From NCBI GenBank assembly GCA_947474995.1, contig CANJNJ010000022.1, positions 1 through 47,508 on the forward strand: DNA of 47,508 nt. The letters run 5' to 3'. The position numbers and the translations under genes were made by a program. Origin of the DNA: Opitutaceae bacterium (GTDB lineage Bacteria > Verrucomicrobiota > Verrucomicrobiia > Opitutales > Opitutaceae). A model generated the notes under the pieces. That model searched no databases. It saw only the letters and a list, made by a program, of their open reading frames with translations, and had not been told where the DNA came from. Each line of letters begins with the position of its first letter. Positions within the stretch are counted from its first letter, which is position 1. Positions 34,828 through 43,071 of this stretch are shown one piece after another.

Positions 34828-36078
34828 ATGGCGACCGGCGCGCAAGACCTGAGGCGGATGCTCGACGAACTCGGCCGGATTTCGGACGAGCGCGGCCGGC
34901 TGACACGGACCTTCCTGTCGCCCGCCATGCGGCGAGCCAATGCGCGGGTCGCCACGTGGATGCGAAGCGTCGGACTGAACGTCCGCGAAGACGCCACCGG
35001 CAATCTCATCGGCCGGCTCGAAGCGCCGCGGTCGGGCGCCAAGACGCTGTTGCTGGGCTCGCATCTCGACACGGTGCGTGCCGCCGGCCGCTTCGATGGC
35101 GCTTTGGGTGTGCTGTTGCCCATTGTGGCGCTCGGCGAACTGCGCCGGCGCGGGGTGGCGCTGCCGTTCGCGGTGGAGGTGCTGGGATTTTCCGAGGAGG
35201 AAGGCGTACGCTTTTCGAGCGCGTATCTCGGAAGCAAAGGGTACACGGGACAGCTGCGGGCAGCGGACTTGAAGTTGCGCGATGCCGGTGGGGTGAGCGT
35301 GCGGCAGGCGATGGCCGCGTGGACCCGCGGCGCCCCCACCGCGGAACTTCGGTCAGCCGCGGCGAGGGCGCCGCGTCCCCAGCAATGGCTCGGTTACCTC
35401 GAAGTACACCTCGAGCAGGGCCCGGTGTTGGAGGCGAAGCGTCTGGCCGTTGGCGTGGTGTCGGCCATCGCCGGACAAACGCGCGGGCGACTGACGTTTT
35501 GCGGCCAGGCGGGGCATGCCGGCACCACCCCGATGGCGCTGCGCCGCGACGCTTTCACGGGAGCCGCGGAGTGGGCGTTGGCGGTCGAGACGTTGGCGCG
35601 GCGCAGCTCGCCGCTGGTCGCAACCGTCGGCGCGGTGGTCGTGGCGCCCGGTGCGCCCAATGTGATTCCTGGCGAAGTCGTTCTTTCCCTCGATGTGCGG
35701 CATCCGGACGACGGCGCACGCCGGGACGCGCTGCGGCGGCTGATCGCGGACGCGAAGAAAATTGCCCGTCGGCGGGGACTCACGTGCGAGTGGCAAGTCA
35801 CCCAGGACAACGGCGCCGTTTCCTGCTCCGTGCCGTTCACGGACCTGCTCGCCCAGAGCGTGCGGGCGGTGCAGCGTCGCTCGTTGGCGCTGGTCAGCGG
35901 CGCGGGCCACGATGCCGTGGTGATGGCGGCGCTCACGCCGGTGGCGATGCTCTTTGTCCGGTGTCGCGAAGGGCTCAGCCATCACCCCGACGAATTTGCC
36001 TCGCCCGCCGATCTCAACGTTGCGCTCCGAGTAATCGTGGATTTTCTGACCCGGCTGGCGGGCCACGAGAAAATCTGA
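34828..36078 (+). CDS. allC: Allantoate amidohydrolase (M20 zinc/manganese hydrolase)
   Basis: A 416-aa M20-family amidohydrolase. Metal ligands are His79 and Asp90 (GSHLDTVRAAGRFDGALGV), the Glu pair in FSEEEGVRF near 123-125, His in YLEVHLEQGPVLEA, and His in GAGHDAVVMA. The dimerisation lid begins near GQAGHAGTTPMALRRDAF, with the substrate-binding His/Asn set typical of allantoate and N-carbamoyl-amino-acid hydrolases. The context (uraH before it, allantoinase after it) favours allantoate, which it would split to ureidoglycine, ammonia and CO2. Beta-ureidopropionase or hydantoinase-pathway activity is the alternative. ATG 34828 is seven bases after uraH. Confidence 0.87.
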   Translation: MATGAQDLRRMLDELGRISDERGRLTRTFLSPAMRRANARVATWMRSVGLNVREDATGNLIGRLEAPRSGAKTLLLGSHLDTVRAAGRFDGALGVLLPIVALGELRRRGVALPFAVEVLGFSEEEGVRFSSAYLGSKGYTGQLRAADLKLRDAGGVSVRQAMAAWTRGAPTAELRSAAARAPRPQQWLGYLEVHLEQGPVLEAKRLAVGVVSAIAGQTRGRLTFCGQAGHAGTTPMALRRDAFTGAAEWALAVETLARRSSPLVATVGAVVVAPGAPNVIPGEVVLSLDVRHPDDGARRDALRRLIADAKKIARRRGLTCEWQVTQDNGAVSCSVPFTDLLAQSVRAVQRRSLALVSGAGHDAVVMAALTPVAMLFVRCREGLSHHPDEFASPADLNVALRVIVDFLTRLAGHEKI

Positions 36079-36097
36079 ACTGCCGGCTCAGGCGGTT

Positions 36098-36172
36098 GAG
36101 CCACAAACTACCCCGATGGGCCCAAGGGCGCTGGGATTGGATTTGTGCAATTTGTGTAATCCGTGGCTAAAC
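36098..36172. repeat. Intergenic palindrome, family A, copy 4
   Basis: gagccacaaactaccccgat on the left and tttgtgtaatccgtggctaa on the right are imperfect inverse copies. It is the third family A insertion inside the purine cluster, between allC and allB. Confidence 0.7.
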
Positions 36173-36233
36173 GGTATCGATTGATTGGTTTTGTCCGTGC
36201 CACTTGGCTTTTCGATGGCTAAGCAATGGCATC

Positions 36234-37601
36234 GTGAGCAGCCAACTTGATCTCATCGTCCGCGGCGGTCGCATCATTACGCCTGACGGTATCGTCGAGG
36301 GCGACGTCGCTGTCGCGGAAGGGCGTTTTGTCACCCTTGCCCCGTCGATTTCCGATGAAGCCGCGACCGAAGTGGACGCGGCGGGTCGCTTTGTTTTTCC
36401 CGGCTTGATCGACGCTCACGTCCATTTCAACGAGCCGGGTCGCACGGAATGGGAGGGCCTGGCTTCGGGGACGGCGGCGCTCGCGGCCGGGGGCGGCACA
36501 GCGTTTTTCGACATGCCGTTGAATTCTGAGCCACCCGTGCTCGACGCTGCGGCGCTGCGGGCAAAGCGGAAACTCGTCGAAGAGAAGTCGTGCCTCGATT
36601 TTGCCCTCTGGGGCGGACTTACGCCGCTTAACCTCGATAAGCTGGCTGGACTGCAGGCCGCGGGGGCAATCGGTTTCAAAGCGTTCATGTGTCCGAGCGG
36701 AATTGACAGTTTTCCCGCGGTCGATACCGAGACGCTGCGCGAAGGCATGAAGCGGGCGGAAAGGCTCAAGATGATCGTCGCCGTGCACGCGGAGGACGCC
36801 GCCCTCGCCGAAAAATTCACCGCCCTTCAGAAAGCCAAGGGTCGATCAGACGCGCGCGCCTGGTTGGCCTCGCGACCGGTGGAGGTGGAATTGGAAGCGA
36901 TTCGCGTCGCGCTTGAGTTGGCGGGTGAAACCGGCTGTGCCCTCCACATCGTTCACGTCAGCAGCCCGGAAGGCGTTGCACTTATCACCGAGGCCCGATC
37001 CCAGCGGGTCGATGTCACGGCCGAGACGTGCCCCCATTATCTGCTGCTGAACGACAAGGATGTCGCACGGATTGGGCCGCTCGCGAAGTGTGCGCCGCCG
37101 ATTCGCGAGGAGAAGCGCCGTGCCGCCCTGTGGAAAGAGGTGCTGGCCGGCCGCATCCAGACCATCGGCTCAGACCATTCGCCGGCGCCACCGGAAATGA
37201 AGACGGCGGAGAATTTTTTTGAAATCTGGGGCGGTATTGCCGGCTGCCAGCATGGCTTTCCGCTGCTATGCTCGGCCTGCGTCGACACCATGGAGACCGA
37301 CTTGCCGGTCCTGGCCGCCGCCTATGCGGGCAATGTCGCGCGCCGCTTTCGAATCAAGGAGCACAAAGGGGCGATCGCGCTGGGGCGCGACGCCGATTTC
37401 ACGTTGGTGGAGTTCGGTCGTTCCGAGAAAATCCGCGCAACCGATCTGTGGACCCGTCATCGGGTCAGTGCTTATGTTGGCTACGGAACGACGGCCCGTG
37501 TGACGGATACCTATGTCCGGGGCAAAGCGGTGTACGCGAACGGACGGTTGGTGAACCTGCCGCAGCCGGGGCAGTTTCTGCGGCCTGAGTTGACGGCCTA
37601 G
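36234..37601 (+). CDS. allB: Allantoinase
   Basis: A 455-aa cyclic amidohydrolase. Binuclear metal ligands are His62/His64 (DAHVHF), the Lys to be carbamylated at 149 (GFKAFMCPSG), His185 (VHAED), His241 (IVHVSSPEG) and Asp314 (IGSDHSPAPPE). The FMCPSGID and SDHSPAP blocks are specific for allantoinase rather than dihydroorotase or dihydropyrimidinase. It opens the hydantoin ring of allantoin to allantoate. The open frame starts further up at a TTG (36204), but GTG 36234 (VSSQLDLIVRGGRI) fits the family start better. The tandem palindrome array follows. Confidence 0.93.
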   Translation: MSSQLDLIVRGGRIITPDGIVEGDVAVAEGRFVTLAPSISDEAATEVDAAGRFVFPGLIDAHVHFNEPGRTEWEGLASGTAALAAGGGTAFFDMPLNSEPPVLDAAALRAKRKLVEEKSCLDFALWGGLTPLNLDKLAGLQAAGAIGFKAFMCPSGIDSFPAVDTETLREGMKRAERLKMIVAVHAEDAALAEKFTALQKAKGRSDARAWLASRPVEVELEAIRVALELAGETGCALHIVHVSSPEGVALITEARSQRVDVTAETCPHYLLLNDKDVARIGPLAKCAPPIREEKRRAALWKEVLAGRIQTIGSDHSPAPPEMKTAENFFEIWGGIAGCQHGFPLLCSACVDTMETDLPVLAAAYAGNVARRFRIKEHKGAIALGRDADFTLVEFGRSEKIRATDLWTRHRVSAYVGYGTTARVTDTYVRGKAVYANGRLVNLPQPGQFLRPELTA

Positions 37602-37621
37602 AGTCCGGCGTCGTGGTCGGT

Positions 37622-38078
37622 CGCCCGGTCCGAAGATCGTGAAAGGTGGGCCGTCCACTCCGTGGGCGGCCGAGGGACCGTGAGGTGGAACGTATTACTC
37701 AGGCCGCGCACGGAGTGCCCGGCCCACCCGGTACGATGATCGCGAAAGGTGGGCCGTCCACTCCGTGGGCGGCCGAAGGGATCGTGAGGTCGAACGTAGT
37801 ACTCAGGCCGCGCGCGGAGCGCCCGGCCCACCCCGTACGAAGATCGCGAAAGGTGGGCCGTCCACTCCGTGGGCGGCCGAAGGGATCGTGAGGTCGAACG
37901 TCGTACTCAGGCCGCGCGCGGAGCGCCCGGCCCACCCGGTACGAAGATCGTGAAAGGTGGGCCGTCCACTCCGTGGGCGGCCGAAGGGATCGTGAGGTCG
38001 AACGTCGTACTCAGGCCGCGCACGGTGTGCGCACCCTAGCCTTGGCGACGGTGGGAGCGCCCGGCCCACCCGGTGCGA
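37622..38078. repeat. Tandem array of four palindromic units, about 104 bp each
   Basis: Units start at 37635, 37738, 37842 and 37946. Each contains a left arm (ggtgggccgtccactccgtg...) and a right arm (...gagcgcccggcccacc) that are inverse copies, with about 40 bp between containing gtgaggtcgaacgt-gtactc. Part of an older unit precedes them, and the fourth is interrupted by roughly 27 bp (gtgcgcaccctagccttggc region) before its right arm. The array fills the 37602-38207 spacer between allantoinase and ureidoglycine aminohydrolase. The unit junction recurs at 47435-47508. Spacers between arms are nearly identical, so this is not a CRISPR array. Confidence 0.9.
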
Positions 38079-38207
38079 TTGCCGGCAGCGATTGCCAAAA
38101 CCCTGCGGCACACGCCGGGCCGTTGTTATTTCGTCTCCTCTCTTGGCTCATTTTGTGTCTTCTCTTTCGGGGCGGCCAACGATCTGGGCGCCCTTTTCCT
38201 CCTCTCC

Positions 38208-38951
38208 ATGAATTTTCCCTTCGGCCAGACCCGCACCCGGATTGCCGAGCGCCATGCCCTCATCGCGCCCGATGGGCAGGTGAAGAGCCAGATTCCGGGC
38301 TTCAGCGGTACCGCGACGGTGATTCTCATCAACGAGACGATGGGCGCAAATTTTGCGCAATTGTTGGTGACCTTCGAGTCCGGCGGTCGCGCGGCCCAGC
38401 CGGCCAACGAAATCGAAACCTGCGGCTATTTTGAAACGGGCGGAGGCACCGTGGCCATCGGTCGCGATAAAAAACGCTGTGGGCCCGGCGGTTTCTTTTT
38501 TTCCCCGGCCGGCGCCGCGTGGTCCATCACGGCCCCGAAGCGTGGCACGCGGGTGTCCTTGTTTCAGAAAAGGTTTTCGCCGCTGGCGGGCGTGGCGGCG
38601 CCGCGCGCCATCATCGGTGACGCGTCCCGCGTCAAGGGACAGCCGTTTCTCGGTGATCCGGACGCGCGCTTGCAGGTGCTGCTGCCGGACGAGCCGGCCT
38701 TCGACCTCGCCGTCAACATCTTCACCTATCAGTCGGGCGCGACGCTCCCGTTTGTCGAGACCCACGTCATGGAGCATGGCTTGCTGATGCTTTCCGGCCA
38801 GGGGGTCTACCGGCTGGAAGACTCGTGGTATCCCGTGGCCGCGGGCGATGTGATTTGGATGGCGCCGTATTGCCCGCAGTGGTTCGTGGCGATGGGGAAG
38901 ACGCCGGCGAGTTATTTGTATTACAAGGATGTGAATCGCGCGGCAGTGTGA
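38208..38951 (+). CDS. allE: (S)-ureidoglycine aminohydrolase, bicupin
   Basis: A 247-aa double-cupin protein. The C-terminal cupin holds the manganese site: Glu184, His186 and His190 in FVETHVMEHGLLML, and Gln224 in PYCPQWF. This four-residue pattern is that of the YlbA/AllE enzymes. The N-terminal cupin lacks such ligands. It removes ammonia from S-ureidoglycine, the allantoate amidohydrolase product, giving S-ureidoglycolate and so preventing spontaneous decay. The presence of this enzyme supports calling the M20 gene an allantoate amidohydrolase. ATG 38208 is chosen over the long upstream frame, which runs into the repeat array. Confidence 0.93.
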   Translation: MNFPFGQTRTRIAERHALIAPDGQVKSQIPGFSGTATVILINETMGANFAQLLVTFESGGRAAQPANEIETCGYFETGGGTVAIGRDKKRCGPGGFFFSPAGAAWSITAPKRGTRVSLFQKRFSPLAGVAAPRAIIGDASRVKGQPFLGDPDARLQVLLPDEPAFDLAVNIFTYQSGATLPFVETHVMEHGLLMLSGQGVYRLEDSWYPVAAGDVIWMAPYCPQWFVAMGKTPASYLYYKDVNRAAV

Positions 38952-39042
38952 GGGTCTTGTCGCCGCGAGGAGTCAAGCGCCATGGCCCGCCCGCTGAAAT
39001 TTTGTGGGACGACCACGCGAGTTTGGGCCCCTTGGCGCATGA

Positions 39043-39076
39043 CCAATTCCATGTCACGGCCGTGACATGGAATTGG
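39043..39076. promoter_or_regulatory. Perfect 34-bp palindrome upstream of xanthine dehydrogenase
   Basis: The half-site ccaattccatgtcacgg is followed without spacer by its exact inverse complement. It ends 117 bases before the xanthine dehydrogenase start, in a 242-base spacer with no other structure. Its perfection, unlike the neighbouring imperfect repeats, and its single copy suggest an operator, a cruciform-forming site or a very recent element. No T-run follows, so it is not a standard terminator. Confidence 0.55.
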
Positions 39077-39193
39077 CACCCTCCCCGGATCGGGTGTTTT
39101 GCCCACGAGCGCGAACTTGTCGAATTGCGAACGGTGCCGCGATGAACGGCGGAAGGGGGTTGCCCGTGGCCCGCAGCTGGCTAAACACGGACC

Positions 39194-42100
39194 ATGAGTA
39201 ATACGACCGTCGCGCACCTTAGCGCGGCGCCGACCGAGGACTTCGAGTTTACGTTAAACGGCGAACGGGTGCAGGTGAGGGGCGTGCCGGCCACCGCGAC
39301 GCTGCTCGACTGGCTGCGCGGCGCCGGTCGAACCGGGAGCAAGTGCGGGTGCGCCGAGGGTGACTGCGGCGCGTGTTCGGTCGCGCTGCTGGAACGCGAT
39401 GCCACGGGTCAACCAACCTATCGTGCGATCAACAGCTGCATTGCCCTGCTCCCGATGTTTGCCGGTCGCGAGGTGGTGACGGTCGAGGGACTTGCCACCG
39501 ATAAATTACACCCGGTTCAAGCCGCGATGGTCGAGCACTACGGATCGCAGTGTGGCTATTGCACGCCGGGCTTGGTCGTCTCGATGTTCGAGGGCTACTA
39601 TCGCGCGGAGCTGAAGTCTCCGGCCGCGATTAACGATCAACTTTGCGGCAACCTCTGCCGCTGCACGGGTTATCGACCGATCCGCGACGCGATGGTTGGG
39701 GCGCTGCAGCAGCGCCCCAACCAAGGAGAAGACTCATTTGCCGATCGCTTGAAGGAACCAGTGGAGCCGCTGACGGCGCTGAACTACGCCGCGGGCGGGG
39801 AGAAATTTTTCCGGCCGACTTCGCTCGCGGATCTTTTTGCCCTCAAGCACCGGCACGCGGACGCCAAGCTCGTCGCGGGCGCGACCGAAATTGGCGTCGA
39901 GCTGAATAAGCAATTCAGGAAATTCCCGACCCTCATTTCGACCGAAGGGGTGCCGGAGTTGACGCAAATCACGGCGACGAAAACCGAATGGCGCCTGGGG
40001 GGGGCAGCGTCCCTCACGGCGATCGAGGAGGCGCTCGCGGGCGAGTTTCCCTCCATCGCAAAAATGCTGGCCGTGTTCGCCTCGCGACAAATTCGCAACC
40101 GCGCCACGTTGGGGGGCAATCTGGTGACGGCTTCGCCGATCGGCGACAGCGCGCCGGTGCTGCTGACCCTCGATGCCCGGGTCGTGCTGGCCTCGACGCT
40201 CGGGGAGCGGACGGTGGCGTTGGCGGATTTTTTCACCGGCTATCGCCAGACCCAGCTCCGGCCCGACGAGGTGATGAGGGATATCATCCTGCCCCGTCCC
40301 GCGGCGGCGGGAGCCGCGGGCCTGACCCGGCGCGTGGATTTCCAAAAGGTTTCTCATCGGCGCGAACTCGACATCAGCATCGTGGCCGGCGCGTTTGCCG
40401 TGGACTGCGATGCCACCGGGATTGTCCGCCACGCGCGGATCGCCTTCGGTGGCGTGGCGGTGATGCCGCTGCGGGCGCGCCGGGCGGAAGCCGCGCTCGA
40501 AGGCAAGAAACTGGGCGAGGCGGCCGCCGCGGTGGCCGAAATTCTTCGGGGCGAATTCAAGCCGATCGACGACGTGCGCGGCAGCGCCGAATATCGCCGC
40601 GGCGTGGTGGTGGCGCTGTGGGAGAAATTTGTTTCGGGCGAGGTCAGCCTGGCCGTGGATGTGCCACCGACGTTTGCGGGCAGCGCCCCGTGGCCGGTGG
40701 CGGATTCGTCCCGCCAACTCCGCCACGACAGTGCGGTCGGCCACGTGACGGGCCGTGCGCTCTATGTTGGCGACACGGCGCAGCGCCGGCCGATGCTCGA
40801 CGTCTGGCCGGTGCTGGCCTCGCATGCCCGGGCGAAAATTACGCGCCTCGATGTGTCAGTCGCCCGCACCGCCCCGGGCATCGCGGCCGTGCTGACGGCC
40901 GCGGACGTGCCGGGTCACAACAATGTCGGCGTGGCGCGGGCGGACGAGACGCTCTTCGCCGCCGGTGACGTGCTCTATCACGGGCATCTTGTGGCCCTCG
41001 TCGTGGGCGAGTCGCTGGCCGAGTGCCGGGCCGCCGCGGCGCTGGTGGCCGTGGACTATGAGCCGGCTCCGGCGGTGCTGGGCATCCGGGATGCGATCGC
41101 GAAGGAAAGCTTTCACAGTGCGCCGCGCCTCATGACGCGCGGTGATTGTGCCGCGGCGCTGCGGGACGCGCCGCATCGCCTCGCGGGTGAATTCGAGTTT
41201 GGCGGCCAGGAACACTTCTACCTCGAGAGCCAGGCGGCCTGGGCCGAGCGCGGCGACGATGGGGATATCGTGATGGCGTCGAGCACGCAGCATCCGTCGG
41301 AGATTCAGACGATTGTCAGCGAAGTGCTGCAGCTGCCGCGGAATAAGATCGTCGTGCAGGCCCCGCGGATGGGCGGAGGTTTCGGGGGCAAGGAAACCCA
41401 GGGCAACACGCCGGCCGCGCTCGTGGCGCTGGCGGCGATGAAGACCGGCCGGCCCGTGCGGATTCAGTTCGATCGCGATCTCGACATGATGCTCACGGGC
41501 AAACGGCATCCCTTCTACGCGAAGTTCGAGGTGGGCTTCGCTGGCGATGGGCGGCTGCGCGCCGTGCAGGCGGATTTGGTCTCGGACGGTGGCTGGGCGC
41601 TCGACTTGTCGCAACCGGTGCTCGACCGGGCTCTATTTCACCTCGACAACGCGTACTATTTGCCGGCGGTCCGGCTCACCGGAAAAATCGCGAAGACCAA
41701 CGTCGCGTCGAACACTGCATTCCGCGGTTTCGGCGGACCGCAGGGCATGCTCGTGATCGAGGAAATTCTGGACCGCGTGGCGCGCACGCTCGGTCTGCCG
41801 CCGGAAGTCGTGCGCGAGCGGAATCTCTATCACGGCAGCGGCGTGACCAACACGACGCATTACGGCGAGGACATTGGCGACAACCGGGTGCAGGCGATGT
41901 GGCGGCTGGTGCAGGAGCAGGCGAAATTTGCCGAGCGGCGCCAGGAGGTCGCCGCGTGGAACGCCACCCACGCACGGGTGAAGCGCGGCCTTGCCGTGAC
42001 GCCGGTGAAGTTTGGAATTTCCTTCACGCTCACGCATTACAACCAGGCGGGGGCACTGGTGCACATTTATCAGGATGGGACGGTGCAGGTGAACCATGGC

Positions 42101-43003
42101 GGCACCGAGATGGGGCAGGGGCTGAACACGAAAATTATCGGCGTGGTCATGCGCGAGCTGGGGATTCCCGCGTCGTCGATTCGGATGATGCCCACGAGCA
42201 CGGACAAAGTGCCGAATACCTCGGCGACCGCGGCGTCGGCCGGCGCGGACTTGAACGGGGCCGCCGTGCGCAACGCCTGCCTTACCCTGCGCGAGCGGCT
42301 GGCGCCCGTGGCGGCCAGGATGATGGGCGTGGGGGCGGACGAACTGACCTTTGCCAACGGCTTCGTGCTGGCGCGAACCCCCTCATCGAGGCATGACCGG
42401 GGCCGCCTGCCGTTCGCCAAGGTTGCGATCGGGGCCTACGGCGAGCGTGTCAGTCTTTCGGCGACGGGCTTCTACGCGACACCGGGCATTCATTGGGACT
42501 GGGCGACGAGGTCGGGCCGGCCCTTCGCCTACTACGCGTGCGGCGTGGCGGTCGCCGAGGTTGAGGTCGACGGTTACACCGGCATGAGCCGCGTGCGGCG
42601 CGTGGAGATCGTCCACGACGTCGGCGACTCGCTTAATCCAGGCGTGGATCGCGGGCAAATTGAAGGCGGCTTCGTGCAGGGCATGGGCTGGCTCACGAGT
42701 GAGGAATTGAAATGGGACGCGGCCGGCCGGCTGCTGACGCACAGCGCCAGCACCTACCAAATTCCGGCGATCAGCGATGCGCCGATGGAGTTCAACGTCA
42801 CGCTCCTGCCCGACGCGGCGAACGCGAACGCCATTCACGGCAGCAAAGCCGTGGGCGAGCCGCCGTTCATGCTGGCGTTTTCCGTGCGTGAGGCGATTCG
42901 CGATGCGGTCGCGAGTTTCGGTACCCCCGGCGGCCAGGTGCCACTGGCTTCGCCCGCGACGGGCGAAGCCGTGTGGCGGGCGATTGAGAGCCGGCGACGA
43001 TAA
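39194..43003 (+). CDS. Xanthine dehydrogenase, single-chain (Fe-S, FAD and molybdenum domains)
   Basis: A 1269-aa protein with the full domain order normally split between XdhA and XdhB in bacteria. Residues 15-170 hold two 2Fe-2S clusters (CGCAEGDCGAC with the next Cys at 82; then QCGYCTPG and GNLCRCTGYRP). Residues about 190-480 are the FAD domain (KLVAGATEIGVE, RNRATLGGNLVTASPIGD). From about 510 on is the molybdopterin domain: GGQEHFYLESQ, GGGFGGKETQ (Glu near the Mo), NTAFRGFGGPQ (Arg contact) and the catalytic Glu in VGEPPFMLAF. It oxidises hypoxanthine and xanthine to urate with NAD+ as likely acceptor. It is the last gene of the purine cluster. No XdhC-like chaperone is beside it. Confidence 0.92.
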   Translation: MSNTTVAHLSAAPTEDFEFTLNGERVQVRGVPATATLLDWLRGAGRTGSKCGCAEGDCGACSVALLERDATGQPTYRAINSCIALLPMFAGREVVTVEGLATDKLHPVQAAMVEHYGSQCGYCTPGLVVSMFEGYYRAELKSPAAINDQLCGNLCRCTGYRPIRDAMVGALQQRPNQGEDSFADRLKEPVEPLTALNYAAGGEKFFRPTSLADLFALKHRHADAKLVAGATEIGVELNKQFRKFPTLISTEGVPELTQITATKTEWRLGGAASLTAIEEALAGEFPSIAKMLAVFASRQIRNRATLGGNLVTASPIGDSAPVLLTLDARVVLASTLGERTVALADFFTGYRQTQLRPDEVMRDIILPRPAAAGAAGLTRRVDFQKVSHRRELDISIVAGAFAVDCDATGIVRHARIAFGGVAVMPLRARRAEAALEGKKLGEAAAAVAEILRGEFKPIDDVRGSAEYRRGVVVALWEKFVSGEVSLAVDVPPTFAGSAPWPVADSSRQLRHDSAVGHVTGRALYVGDTAQRRPMLDVWPVLASHARAKITRLDVSVARTAPGIAAVLTAADVPGHNNVGVARADETLFAAGDVLYHGHLVALVVGESLAECRAAAALVAVDYEPAPAVLGIRDAIAKESFHSAPRLMTRGDCAAALRDAPHRLAGEFEFGGQEHFYLESQAAWAERGDDGDIVMASSTQHPSEIQTIVSEVLQLPRNKIVVQAPRMGGGFGGKETQGNTPAALVALAAMKTGRPVRIQFDRDLDMMLTGKRHPFYAKFEVGFAGDGRLRAVQADLVSDGGWALDLSQPVLDRALFHLDNAYYLPAVRLTGKIAKTNVASNTAFRGFGGPQGMLVIEEILDRVARTLGLPPEVVRERNLYHGSGVTNTTHYGEDIGDNRVQAMWRLVQEQAKFAERRQEVAAWNATHARVKRGLAVTPVKFGISFTLTHYNQAGALVHIYQDGTVQVNHGGTEMGQGLNTKIIGVVMRELGIPASSIRMMPTSTDKVPNTSATAASAGADLNGAAVRNACLTLRERLAPVAARMMGVGADELTFANGFVLARTPSSRHDRGRLPFAKVAIGAYGERVSLSATGFYATPGIHWDWATRSGRPFAYYACGVAVAEVEVDGYTGMSRVRRVEIVHDVGDSLNPGVDRGQIEGGFVQGMGWLTSEELKWDAAGRLLTHSASTYQIPAISDAPMEFNVTLLPDAANANAIHGSKAVGEPPFMLAFSVREAIRDAVASFGTPGGQVPLASPATGEAVWRAIESRRR

Positions 43004-43071
43004 CACGGCGCGTTTCCGGCCGTCTTTTGCGCTGCTGGCTCTGCCAGCATGAGCGGCCCGCGTGGAATCCT

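Noticed and set aside
37622-38078. CRISPR array
   Set aside because: The segments between the repeated arms are nearly identical rather than unique, the units are 104 bp palindromes and no cas gene is present.
43034-43048. gctggc-tct-gccagc hairpin as a terminator between xanthine dehydrogenase and the convergent gene
   Set aside because: Only six base pairs, and no T-run on either strand.
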